From: Acidimicrobiales bacterium
GTDB lineage: Bacteria; Actinomycetota; Acidimicrobiia; Acidimicrobiales; Acidimicrobilacustridaceae
Direction of reading: 5' to 3'
Assembly: GCA_018401565.1 (NCBI GenBank)
Contig: JAGYKS010000031.1
Span: forward strand, 248,001-312,000
Length of the DNA: 64,000 nucleotides
Position 1 is the first letter of the stretch, and the number at the start of each line of letters is the position of its first letter. The notes beneath the pieces are model-generated. The model was not told the DNA's origin. It saw only the letters and a program-made list of their open reading frames with translations, and searched no databases. Shown one piece after another: positions 20,641-29,309 of this stretch. The translations under genes and the position numbers were made by a program.

Positions 20641-22276
20641 CTAGTTGCCCTCCTCGCGGCTGACCTCAGTCTCGGGCAGCGTGGCCTCGGCCCGCCCACC
20701 GGCAGCGCTGGTGGTGGCGGCACCGGGGTCGTCTGCGTCGGGGGTCAGCCCACCGGCCACCGTGGGGCTGAACTCCTCGGTGAAGGCAGCCACGGCGGCA
20801 TCGAGTTCGTCGGGGAGCTTGCCGGTGTCACGAATGGCGGTCAGCAGCTCGGGATGACGGGAACTCACGTAGTCCAGCAGATCGGCCTCGTAACGCTTCA
20901 CGTCAGACACCGGCAGGCTGTCGAGGTAGCCCTTGGTGCCGGCGTAGATGACCACCACCTGCTCCTCGACCGGCATGGGCGAGTTCAGGTTCTGCTTCAG
21001 CAACTCGGTGAGGCGGTAGCCGCGCTCGAGCTGGGCGGCCGACACCTTGTCGAGTTCGGAACCGAAGGTGGCGAACGCCTCCAGCTCACGGAACTGGGCC
21101 AGGTCCAGCTTCAGCGTGCCCGACACCTTCTTCATGGCGCTGATCTGGGCGGCACCACCCACACGGGACACCGAAATGCCCACGTCCACGGCGGGACGCA
21201 CGCCCGACTTGAACAGGTCGTCCTGCAGGTACACCTGACCGTCGGTGATGGAAATGACGTTGGTGGGGATGTAGGCGGACACGTCGCCGGCCTTGGTCTC
21301 GATGACCGGAAGGGCGGTGAGCGAGCCGGCGCCGAGATCGTCACTCAGCTTGGCGGCGCGCTCCAGCAGACGGCTGTGGAGGTAGAACACGTCGCCGGGG
21401 TAGGCCTCGCGGCCCGGCGGGCGACGCAGCAGCAGCGACATCTGACGGTAGGCCTCGGCCTGCTTGGACAGGTCGTCGAACACGATGAGGGCGTGCTCGC
21501 CGTTTTCCATCCAGTGCTGGCCAATGGCGCAGCCGGCAAACGGGGCCAGGTACTTGAACGGGGCCGGGTCCGACGCCGGGGCCACCACGACCACGGTGTA
21601 GTCCAGTGCCCCGCGCTCACGCAGGGTGTTCACGGTCTGGGCCACCGTGGACCCCTTCTGACCGATGGCCACGTAGATGCACTTCACGCCCAGACCCTTC
21701 TGGTTCAGGATCGTGTCGATGCACACCGTGGTCTTGCCGGTCTTGCGGTCTCCAATGATGAGCTCACGCTGGCCCCGGCCGATGGGGGTCATGGCGTCAA
21801 TGGCCTTGATCCCGGTCTGCAGCGGCTCGTGCACCGGCTTGCGACCGGTGATGCCGGGGGCCTGAATCTCCATGCGGCGGGGGATGGATCCCTCAATGGG
21901 TCCGCGCCCGTCGATGGGCAGCGCCCAGGGCGTTGACCACCCGACCCAGCATCACGTCACCGACCGGAACCGACAGGATGCGACCGGTGGAGCGCACCGC
22001 CGAACCCTCGTCGATGGCCGAGGCGGCCTCGGTGGCGCCCAGAATCACCGTGCCGATCGACTCCTCGTCGAGGTTGAGCGCAAGGCCCACCGCCCCCGAC
22101 TCGAACTCGAGGAGTTCGTTGACCGCAGCGTCGGGAAGACCCGACACCCGGGCGATACCGTCACCCACCTCGAGGACGCGGCCCACTTGCTGGGCCTCCA
22201 TCCCGGGTGCGTAACCTTCCAGATTCTTTCGCAGCGCTGCGGTGATGTCGGCGGTGCTGATGGTGAGTTCAGCCAT
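20641..22276 (-). CDS. atpA: ATP synthase alpha subunit (one frame break)
   Basis: Non-catalytic nucleotide-binding F1 subunit, 544 residues when restored. Visible are [38 protein letters not shown], the P-loop [15 protein letters not shown], the family signature in the [10 protein letters not shown] region and [19 protein letters not shown]. An extra base near 21915 breaks the frame within [14 protein letters not shown]. The C-terminal 50 residues are a variable Ala/Glu-rich tail. GAGGG lies 7 bases before ATG 22276. A 79-base gap with tandem repeats separates it from atpH. Confidence 0.96.
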
Positions 22277-22289
22277 TGGATCCCTCAAT

Positions 22290-22345
22290 CGTTTTGTACG
22301 GAGTCGGCGTTTTTTACGGAGTCGGCGTGTTGTATAGTCGGCGTT
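22290..22345 (-). repeat. Tandem repeat between atpH and atpA
   Basis: Three units of 18, 18 and 16 bp (gttttgtacggagtcggc and variants, read on plus) occupy most of the 79-base gap just after the atpH stop. The tract is A/T-richer than its surroundings and includes TATACA on the minus strand, so an internal promoter is possible but unproven. Confidence 0.85.
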
Positions 22346-22355
22346 CGGTGCGTTA

Positions 22356-22880
22356 TCAGAAATTTTCGCGGAGTTGGGTGAGACGGCTGCGCACGCTGCC
22401 GTCGATGACGGTGTCGCCAATCTGGGTGACAAGGCCACCCATGACCGACGGGTCGATCACCACCACGACCTCCACGTCGAGACCGGTCGAGACCTTGAGG
22501 GCCTCGGCCAGTCGACGCTTCTGGTCGTCGTCCAGTTCCACCGCCGAGCGGACTTCGGCGATCTGGCGATTGGTGTGGCTGGCCCGCAGCGCAAGCATCT
22601 TGTCGACGATGCCGGAAAGTTCGCTGGTGCGGCCATTGGCCACCACGAGCGACACCAGCGACACCGTCACTGGATGGACCTGGCCACCCAGCAGATCCTC
22701 GACGACCTGCACACGGCGGGCGGCGGGAATGCTCTGATCACTGAGGGTGGTGCGAAGTTCGTCGTTGTCCTCGATGAGCCGTGCCAGACGGAACAGCTCA
22801 TCAGAGACCTCATTGACGTTGCCCTCGGCCCAGATCACCGTGGTGAACGCCTCGGCGTACAGGTCATCGCGCTGGGTCAT
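22356..22880 (-). CDS. atpH: ATP synthase delta subunit
   Basis: Peripheral-stalk F1 subunit of 174 residues that links the b subunits to alpha. The N-terminal helical domain has YAEAFTTVIWAEG; the C-terminal part has the conserved pattern VVVVIDPSVMGGLVTQIGDTVIDGSVRSRL. ATG 22880 overlaps the atpF stop (ATGA). It is a stand-alone delta, not the b-delta fusion of mycobacteria. Confidence 0.94.
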   Translation of the reverse strand: MTQRDDLYAEAFTTVIWAEGNVNEVSDELFRLARLIEDNDELRTTLSDQSIPAARRVQVVEDLLGGQVHPVTVSLVSLVVANGRTSELSGIVDKMLALRASHTNRQIAEVRSAVELDDDQKRRLAEALKVSTGLDVEVVVVIDPSVMGGLVTQIGDTVIDGSVRSRLTQLRENF

Positions 22881-23416
22881 GACGATGCCCCCACCTGGGT
22901 GATGTAGGCCTCGACCAGCTGCTGCTGGGTGTCGGCGTCGAGGTTGGAGCGCACAACCTGCTCGGCGGCGCCCATGGCAAGGGCCGACACCTCGTGGGAA
23001 AGGTCGGCCATGGCCTGCGAACGGGAGGCCTCCACGTCGGCCGCAGCCCGGGCCGACACCTCGGCGGCGTCGGCTGCTGCCCGCTCGATCAGCTGGGCCT
23101 TGAGTGCAGTGGCGGTCTCGGCGGCCTCGGCCAGAATGCGGGCTCGCTCGGCATCGGCATTGGCGATGCGCTCTCGAACCGACGCCAGCTCGGCTTCGGC
23201 GGCGATACGGGCGTCCTCGGACGTCTGCAGTTCGCTCTCGATGCGTTCGATGCGACCATTCCAGGCCTTCTTGATTGCCGGGCCGCCCTTCCACCACAGC
23301 ACACCGACCACCAAAAAGAACGCAAGCGATCCCCAGATCAGTTCGTTGATGTCGTGGGGAAGGTGGGACGCATTGGTGGCGCCAGGCTCAGCGCCCAGGA
23401 TCAGGATGTTGTTCAT
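22877..23416 (-). CDS. atpF: ATP synthase b subunit
   Basis: Membrane-anchored peripheral-stalk subunit, 179 residues. One N-terminal membrane helix (ELIWGSLAFFLVVGVLWW) is followed by a long charged Ala/Glu/Arg coiled coil ending near QLVEAYITQVGASS. GGAGG stands 5 bases before ATG 23416. A second b-type gene lies immediately upstream, so the stalk is probably a b/b' heterodimer. Confidence 0.93.
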   Translation of the reverse strand: MNNILILGAEPGATNASHLPHDINELIWGSLAFFLVVGVLWWKGGPAIKKAWNGRIERIESELQTSEDARIAAEAELASVRERIANADAERARILAEAAETATALKAQLIERAAADAAEVSARAAADVEASRSQAMADLSHEVSALAMGAAEQVVRSNLDADTQQQLVEAYITQVGASS

Positions 23417-23435
23417 GTTGTCCTCCGGGTCCCGT

Positions 23436-23991
23436 TCAGTTGGCCGAGTTGGCTTGGTCGAGGTACTGCTGCACAAGTGACTGCTGGGCAGCGGGATCGA
23501 GATCCCTGTTGACGACCGCCGACGCAGCACTCACTGCCACCGAGCCGACGCCTTCGCGCATTTGCGACATGGCAGCAACTTTGGCTTCGGCGATTTCGGC
23601 CGCAGCCGCAGCCCGCATGGCGGCGGCCTCGGTCCTCGGCCGCACCCACCACCACACGGCGCTCCTGCTCGGCTTCACCACGAGCCTGCTCGATGAGGCG
23701 CACGGCTTCGGCACGAGCCGATGCCAGGCTCTGCTCGTAGTTGGCAGCCTCCTCGGCGGCCAGGGCCGTAGCCGTGTCGGCGGCTTCCCTGTCGCTACGC
23801 ATCACGTCGGCGCGCCGCTGCATGGTGCGCTGCACCGGAGGCAAAAAGACCCACTTCATGAGCGCCCACAGCACGAAGAAAAACACTGCACCCCAAAACA
23901 TCTCATTGGGTACAGGAAGGATCGGGTTCACGATCTCAACGGTCTCAGCCGCTTCGGTCGCTCCCAGAACTGACACGATGGCGTAGGACAC
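23436..23991 (-). CDS. ATP synthase second b-type (b') subunit (one frame break)
   Basis: A second peripheral-stalk b subunit, 184 residues when restored. The N-terminal helix is NEMFWGAVFFFVLWALMKWVFLPPV, followed by a polar coiled coil (MQRRADVMRSDREAADTATAL) and a C-terminus VNRDLDPAAQQSLVQQYLDQA that parallels the end of AtpF. An extra base near 23640 splits the frame. The start is GTG 23991 with AGAGGAG 7 bases upstream. The two genes differ enough to be old paralogues rather than a recent duplication. Confidence 0.9.
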
Positions 23992-24031
23992 GCCAGCGCT
24001 CCTCTCGTCGAAATGGATTCGTCGTCACGTG

Positions 24032-24070
24032 CCGGCCGACGCCGACAGGGCCGTTGACCCTGCCGGCATC
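24032..24070 (-). other. Two-part hairpin just downstream of atpE
   Basis: TGCCGGC...GCCGGCA encloses AGGG...CCCT, giving an imperfect stem-loop 12 bases beyond the atpE stop. Hairpins here are known to protect or attenuate atp transcripts and help the high c-subunit dosage; the role here is inferred from position. Confidence 0.5.
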
Positions 24071-24082
24071 GTCACGACCAGA

Positions 24083-24463
<381 letters not shown>

Positions 24464-25223
24464 TCAATGCTCGGGGTGCATGGCACCACCGATGTACACC
24501 GCCGCCAAAATGGCGAACACGTAGGCCTGCAGGAACGACACCATGATCTCGAAACCCGTCATGGCCACCAGCATGCCGAACGAGAACGGCACGATGATCA
24601 GGGAGATACTGAATCCCCACAACGCAGCGGTCAGCACGGCAAAGGTCACGATGAGAATGTGGCCCGCCAGCATGTTGGCAAAAAGCCGCACCGCCAGGGA
24701 GAACGGCCGGACGATGAAGGTGGACAGAAACTCGATGGGGGCCACCAGGATGTACAGGGCCTTGGGCACCCCCGGGGGGAAGCAGGCGTTGTAGAAGTAC
24801 TTGGGCCCCTGGTTCTTGATGCCGACGGCAACGAAGAACACCAGCGTCATCACACCCAAAAACAGCGGCGTGGCCATGCGGGCATTGCCGGGCATCTGGA
24901 ACGTGGGGATGACTTCGAAGATGTTGCCGAAGAACACGTAGAAGAAGATTGCGGCGATGTACGGCAGGTACTTCTCGCCGCCATGCCCGATGGTCTGCTG
25001 CAGGACGCCCTTGTCGAGGAAGTCCACGGCAACCTCAGCCAGGTTGCGCATGCCCCTGGGCACGAGCGCCTGCTTGTTGCCGACCACGAAAGATGATGCC
25101 GGTGAGCAACACCGCCAGCAGGTTGATCAGAGCGATCTTGTTGAAGCCGAAGATGCCTTCCCCACCGAGGAAAGTCGGCCATTCAACGAGCAGCTCAATT
25201 GACGGATACTCCAGTCCGAACAC
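24464..25223 (-). CDS. atpB: ATP synthase a subunit (one frame break)
   Basis: Fo stator membrane subunit, 252 residues when restored, with five to six helices. The essential Arg lies in RPFSLAVRLFANMLAGH, and the last helix contains SFLQAYVFAILAAVYIGGA. One extra T near 25092 (TTT for TT) breaks the frame between GIIF and VVGNKQALVPRG. The start is GTG 25223, 3 bases after the preceding stop. Confidence 0.95.
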
Positions 25224-25226
25224 GGA

Positions 25227-25667
25227 TCAGGATCCCTTCGTCGCAGGCTTGAGGCCAGGAAAGGCCAGGGTCGCGGAGACATAACGCATCTCCCAGAAAA
25301 GCAGTCCCAGATGAGTGATGACGATGGCAAGACACATCGGCACCAGTTCCACCCATCCGGCGTCACGCACCAGCCACACGGCCACGAAAATCAGGCCGAG
25401 CCGCACGAGGTAGCCGAACATGGCCGAGGCCATCATCAGCGTCAACGAGATCCGGGCAGTCCACGCCAGCATGGCGGCGGCCACCAGGAAGTTCAGTGTG
25501 ACCAACCCAACGGCGTAGGCCGTGGAGATCGCTCCGTTGAGCCCCCAGATGGCACCGAACGCTGCGATGAGTACCGGGGCGGCCCACAGGGCACGGCGAA
25601 GAAGGTCCACGGCGATTGCCATTTCGACGGCTGGGCCGTCGTCGTACGCAGTCAGCGTGTCTTCCAC
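25227..25667 (-). CDS. atpI: ATP synthase subunit I-like membrane protein
   Basis: Small membrane protein of 146 residues with four hydrophobic segments (LWAAPVLIAAFGAIWGL, AYAVGLVTLNFLVAAAMLAW, SAMFGYLVRLGLIFVAVWLV, VPMCLAIVITHLGLLFWEM). Its place before atpB matches AtpI, an assembly factor for the c-ring. The sequence is poorly conserved, so the call leans on position. The start GTG 25667 overlaps the end of the preceding gene by 16 bases. Confidence 0.75.
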   Translation of the reverse strand: MEDTLTAYDDGPAVEMAIAVDLLRRALWAAPVLIAAFGAIWGLNGAISTAYAVGLVTLNFLVAAAMLAWTARISLTLMMASAMFGYLVRLGLIFVAVWLVRDAGWVELVPMCLAIVITHLGLLFWEMRYVSATLAFPGLKPATKGS

Positions 25668-25900
25668 GGTGCCTCCGACTCGTGCAGTTCCATCTCCGCT
25701 TTGTAGCCGAAGTAAAGCTTCACACTTGCGCCGGCGAAGCCGACGATGGCGAAGATGGTTACGAACACCGGGCCGGTGCCGAGCAGTCGATCGATCCCGA
25801 AGCCGATCAAGGCGAGCAACACCGGTGACAACACCAACTCATACGAGCCGGTGCTTCGCCGCATGTACCTCGAAAAGTCGTTGCTTCGTGTCTCGGTCAC
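25652..25900 (-). CDS. AtpZ/AtpI-like small membrane protein
   Basis: 82 residues with two hydrophobic helices: YELVLSPVLLALIGFGIDRLLG and PVFVTIFAIVGFAGASVKLYFG. The pattern G-I-D-R...G-A-S-V-K-L-Y matches the AtpZ-type putative F1Fo ATPase/Mg-Ca transporter proteins found first in atp operons. GTG 25900 was chosen because GAGAGG stands 6 bases upstream; an upstream ATG at 25993 would give a polar, unconserved extension. Confidence 0.75.
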   Translation of the reverse strand: MTETRSNDFSRYMRRSTGSYELVLSPVLLALIGFGIDRLLGTGPVFVTIFAIVGFAGASVKLYFGYKAEMELHESEAPWKTR

Positions 25901-25917
25901 CTGCACCTCTCGGGAAC

Positions 25918-25933
25918 GGGCCTGAGGAGGCCC
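25918..25933 (-). other. Hairpin before the atp operon
   Basis: GGGCCT and AGGCCC form a 6-bp stem with a 4-base loop, between wecA and the first atp gene and just ahead of its ribosome-binding site. It may separate the two transcription units. Confidence 0.35.
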
Positions 25934-26035
25934 GACCTCACTTTCGGGGTGACTCACTGCGGGGCATCGCTCCACTTGTGAATCGCTTCGCAAACTAGGG
26001 CCGCAACGGTGAACCCCGCAAGTTGACGTTCATCA

Positions 26036-27175
26036 TCAGCCAACCGGGGCCCCCGGCGTGTCGTCGGCTCCCTCGCGACGGGTTCCGCGCACGCTGGGAT
26101 GAAGCAGCGTGTAGAGCACCAGTGCCAGCGCGCCGATCACGAACGGCACCACGGCGTCGCCACGGCCGGTGAAAGTGGGAACGAGCACGAAACCCGACAA
26201 CAGCAGGGTCCAGACCCACAGGATCACAACGCTTCGGCCATGCCCATGGCCCAGGCGCATCAGCCGGTGGTGGAGGTGGTCCTTGTCGGCAGTGGCCACG
26301 CTCTGACGGCTGGCGGCGCGGCGAATGATGGCCCATGCGGTATCCAGAATGGGGACACCCAGGATCAGCAACGGGATGAACAATGGGGCGAAGAAGAAAA
26401 ACGTCTGGCCGCTGAACTCCTGGTCGGTGCGGCCTCCCACCATCATGGTGGAAGCCGCCATGAGCAGACCCAGCATGAGGGCGCCACCGTCGCCCATGAA
26501 GATCCGGGCGGGATGACGATTCCACGGCAGGAATCCGGCGCACATGCCGACCACCACGATGGCCGCAAGGGGGGCCACCGTGGATGCCAGCAGCAGTCCC
26601 TCGCTGGTCAATCGCATGGAGTAGACGAAGAAGGTTCCTGCCGCGATACCGACGATGCCGGTGGCCAGACCGTCCAGACCGTCGATGAGGTTGACGGCCT
26701 GCACCATGCCCAGAACCCACAGCACACTGATGAGGTACGACCAGTCCGGCGACAACACCACGATGCCGGCAAACGGCACCCGAAAATTCAGCATGCTGAT
26801 GCCCGACAGCACCAGAATGCTGGCCGCAAGCACGGTGCCCGCCACCTTCGCCGGCGCCGAGACCTCGATGAGGTCGTCGATCACCCCGACGGCCAGGATC
26901 ACCGCCGCTGCTGCCAACAGGCCAAACGGTTCGCTGTTGCCGGAGAACACCTCCACGAATGCGTCAAGTTGGCGCGCCGTGAACATGCCGGCCACCAGCC
27001 CGGCAAACATGGCGATGCCCCCGAGGGTGGGAGTGGGTCGCAGATGGACCCTTCGCTCGTCGGGACGCACCACCGCACCCACGCCAACGGCCAGGCGGCG
27101 GACCAACGGGGTGACGGCCAGCGTGGTGACGGCGGCAACCGCCAGCACCACGAGATAGGACGTCAGGTCCGACAC
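26036..27175 (-). CDS. wecA: Undecaprenyl-phosphate GlcNAc-1-phosphate transferase (WecA/TagO type)
   Basis: Polytopic membrane enzyme that starts lipid-linked wall-polymer synthesis by moving a sugar-1-phosphate to undecaprenyl phosphate. About eleven helices are visible in 379 residues. Motifs include the Asp pair VGVIDDLIEV, NLIDGLDGLATG, ARIFMGDGGALMLG and the cytoplasmic His motif DKDHLHHRLMRLG. The start GTG 27175 has GGGAGGGG 11 bases upstream. Its position between glyA and the atp operon is conserved in actinobacteria. Confidence 0.92.
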   Translation of the reverse strand: MSDLTSYLVVLAVAAVTTLAVTPLVRRLAVGVGAVVRPDERRVHLRPTPTLGGIAMFAGLVAGMFTARQLDAFVEVFSGNSEPFGLLAAAAVILAVGVIDDLIEVSAPAKVAGTVLAASILVLSGISMLNFRVPFAGIVVLSPDWSYLISVLWVLGMVQAVNLIDGLDGLATGIVGIAAGTFFVYSMRLTSEGLLLASTVAPLAAIVVVGMCAGFLPWNRHPARIFMGDGGALMLGLLMAASTMMVGGRTDQEFSGQTFFFFAPLFIPLLILGVPILDTAWAIIRRAASRQSVATADKDHLHHRLMRLGHGHGRSVVILWVWTLLLSGFVLVPTFTGRGDAVVPFVIGALALVLYTLLHPSVRGTRREGADDTPGAPVG

Positions 27176-27209
27176 GAGCGGTGGTTCCCCTCCCGTTCCG
27201 TTGTGATGC

Positions 27210-28477
27210 TCAGCCCACCGCCGGCACCGAAGCCGACGGATAGGGCACGAAGGCCGCACACAGGTCGAGGACCTCGGTGCGAACTGCTGCAACCGCTGCG
27301 GGGTCGTCACGGTGGCGCAATGCCCGTGCAGTGAGCGATGCCACCTGGGCCATTTCGGCCGGGCCCATCCCCTGGGTAGTCACCGCTGCGGTACCCAGTC
27401 GCACGCCACTGGTGACAAACGGCGACCTCGGGTCGTCAGGCACGGTGTTTTTGTTGAGGCTGATACCGGCGACGTCGAGAGCGCTCTGGGCCATCTTGCC
27501 GGTGAGGTCACCGTCGAAGGTGCGCAGGTCGGCCAGCACCAGGTGGTTGTCGGTGCCGTCGGACACCAGGCGGAATCCTTCGTTGGCCATGGCGTCGGCC
27601 AACGCCGATGCGTTGGCGACAATGCCGTGGGCGTAGGCGGTGAACTCGGGCTGGGACGCCTCCCGAAACCCCACCGCCTTGGCGGCGATCGCATTTTCGA
27701 GCGGTCCACCCTGCAGCCCGGGGAAAATCGCCTTGTCGATGATCGGCGCCAACTCTGCGGTGCTCAGGATGCAGCCTCCGCGCGGCCCTCGCAGGGTCTT
27801 GTGGGTGGTGAAGGTGACCACGTCAGCGTGGGGAACCGGGTTGGGATGGGCGCCGCCGGCAATCAGCCCGGCGATGTGGGCGGCATCGAACATGAAGTAG
27901 GCGCCCACCTCGTCGGCGATCTGCCGGAACGGTTCGGGGTCGATGGTGCGGGCGTAGGCCGTGGCCCCGGCGATGATCATCTTCGGGCCGTTCGGCCAGC
28001 GGCGATGTCGCGCACCTGGTCGTAGTCGATGCGCTCGTCGATGGGGCTCACGCCGTAGGCCACGAACCGGTACAGGATGCCGCTGGCGTTGACCGGTGAC
28101 CCGTGGGTGAGGTGGCCGCCGTGATCCAGGCTGAGCCCCATGACGGTGTCGCCGGGATTGAGGAGCCCGAGGTAGACGGCCATGTTGGCGTTGGCACCCG
28201 AATGGGGCTGCACGTTGGCGTGCTCAGCGCCAAACAGGGCCTTGACGCGCTCGCGGGCGATGTCTTCGACCACGTCCACAATCTCGTTGCCGCCGTAGTA
28301 GCGCTTGCCCGGGTAGCCCTCGGAGTACTTGTTGGTGAACACCGACCCGGTGGCCTCCATCACCGCCGGGGAGGTGAAGTTCTCTGATGCGATGAGCTGG
28401 AGGGTGGTGTTCTGCCGTTCAGTTTCCCGGTCGATCAGGTCGAAGATTTCGTTGTCGCGGTCAGCGGGCCAGGTCAT
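27210..28477 (-). CDS. glyA: Serine hydroxymethyltransferase (two-base frame break)
   Basis: PLP enzyme interconverting serine and glycine with tetrahydrofolate. The product starts near [20 protein letters not shown], with [23 protein letters not shown], and the PLP lysine in [17 protein letters not shown]. Restored length is 421 residues. Two extra bases at about 27990-28003 break the frame in the segment that should read [15 protein letters not shown]. It is upstream of wecA by 34 bases and may share its transcript. Confidence 0.95.
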
Positions 28478-28623
28478 GGGTCAGACGCTTCTTTCGGGCT
28501 GGACGGTCAGGGTGTACTGCGGTGGTCGTGGGCGGTGGCACTGGATTGTCACACGAACCGCCCGGGTCCTCCATGATGGGTCATGGACCCGAGGGTGTGC
28601 ATCGTCGGGGAACGAGCCTTCCA

Positions 28624-29187
28624 TCAGCTGGGCACCGCCGGAGCCAGCAGCTGGGCCAGCACGGTGACGAGCTCGTCAATGACCACGGCCGAGGCGTCGT
28701 AGCCGCGCTGGGGGCCGCCGTAGGGATCCGACACGTCGTCAATCTTTGACGAGCCCATCAACTCAGCGGTGGTGCGCCCGGCGCCCACGATCGCCAGCCA
28801 GTCAGCCAGCGGCTCCCCGCCCCGGGGCCCGCCAGTGTCAGCGGCGCGGCGCAGCAGTTCGCGCAGCGTGAACGACTTTCCGAAGGCCCCGGCACCAGTG
28901 AGCGCCGCTTCACGCACATGCTCGCGGGCCATGCCAATCACCAGGTCAGCCTCAGCGAGCAGGGCGGAGTCGAGCTGGCGACTGCGATGGGCGCTGAGGT
29001 CGACACCAAAGTCGGCAGCTGCCGACAGCACCTCGCGCGGAGACGATCCCAACGTGGCGCGGGTACCGGCGGAATGGATCCGGACGCGCCCATCCGGCTG
29101 CCCGGCGGCGACGTCGGACAACCGCCGTTGGAGGAATCCCTCCGCCATTGGTGAGCGGCAGATGTTCCCGGTGCATACGAACAACAC
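28624..29187 (-). CDS. Low-molecular-weight protein-tyrosine phosphatase family protein
   Basis: The P-loop VLFVCTGNICRSPMAEG gives the CX5R signature at the N-terminus, followed by SAGT, VIGMAREH and the general-acid region DVSDPYGGP. It may dephosphorylate tyrosine on proteins or act in polysaccharide control; the neighbouring wecA makes an envelope role possible. Length is 187 residues. GTG 29187 places the start just before the P-loop as in the family; TTG 29214 is an alternative, and neither has a clear ribosome-binding site. In many actinobacteria a sua5-like gene is found in this area; none is present here. Confidence 0.85.
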   Translation of the reverse strand: MLFVCTGNICRSPMAEGFLQRRLSDVAAGQPDGRVRIHSAGTRATLGSSPREVLSAAADFGVDLSAHRSRQLDSALLAEADLVIGMAREHVREAALTGAGAFGKSFTLRELLRRAADTGGPRGGEPLADWLAIVGAGRTTAELMGSSKIDDVSDPYGGPQRGYDASAVVIDELVTVLAQLLAPAVPS

Positions 29188-29309
29188 GTCGATGCTGCGA
29201 TTGTACCGACCCAAGCCACCCGAGGATTTCCGGGGGGTGGAGATGGCTCCCTAGCCTGTGTGCCGGCCCGGACTCCCCGGACCACCATGGCCGTCGCGGA
29301 GGCAACCCA

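Noticed and set aside
20185-21936. 583-codon plus-strand frame opposite atpG/atpA
   Set aside because: Antisense to unmistakable ATP synthase genes; composition (His, Gly, Val, Arg) is typical of a shadow frame.
26099-27334. 411-codon plus-strand frame opposite wecA
   Set aside because: Extremely polar His/Gln-rich product that mirrors the hydrophobic codons of a membrane protein.
28478-28623. Glycine riboswitch upstream of glyA
   Set aside because: GC-rich gap without the paired glycine-aptamer core; only scattered GGA motifs.
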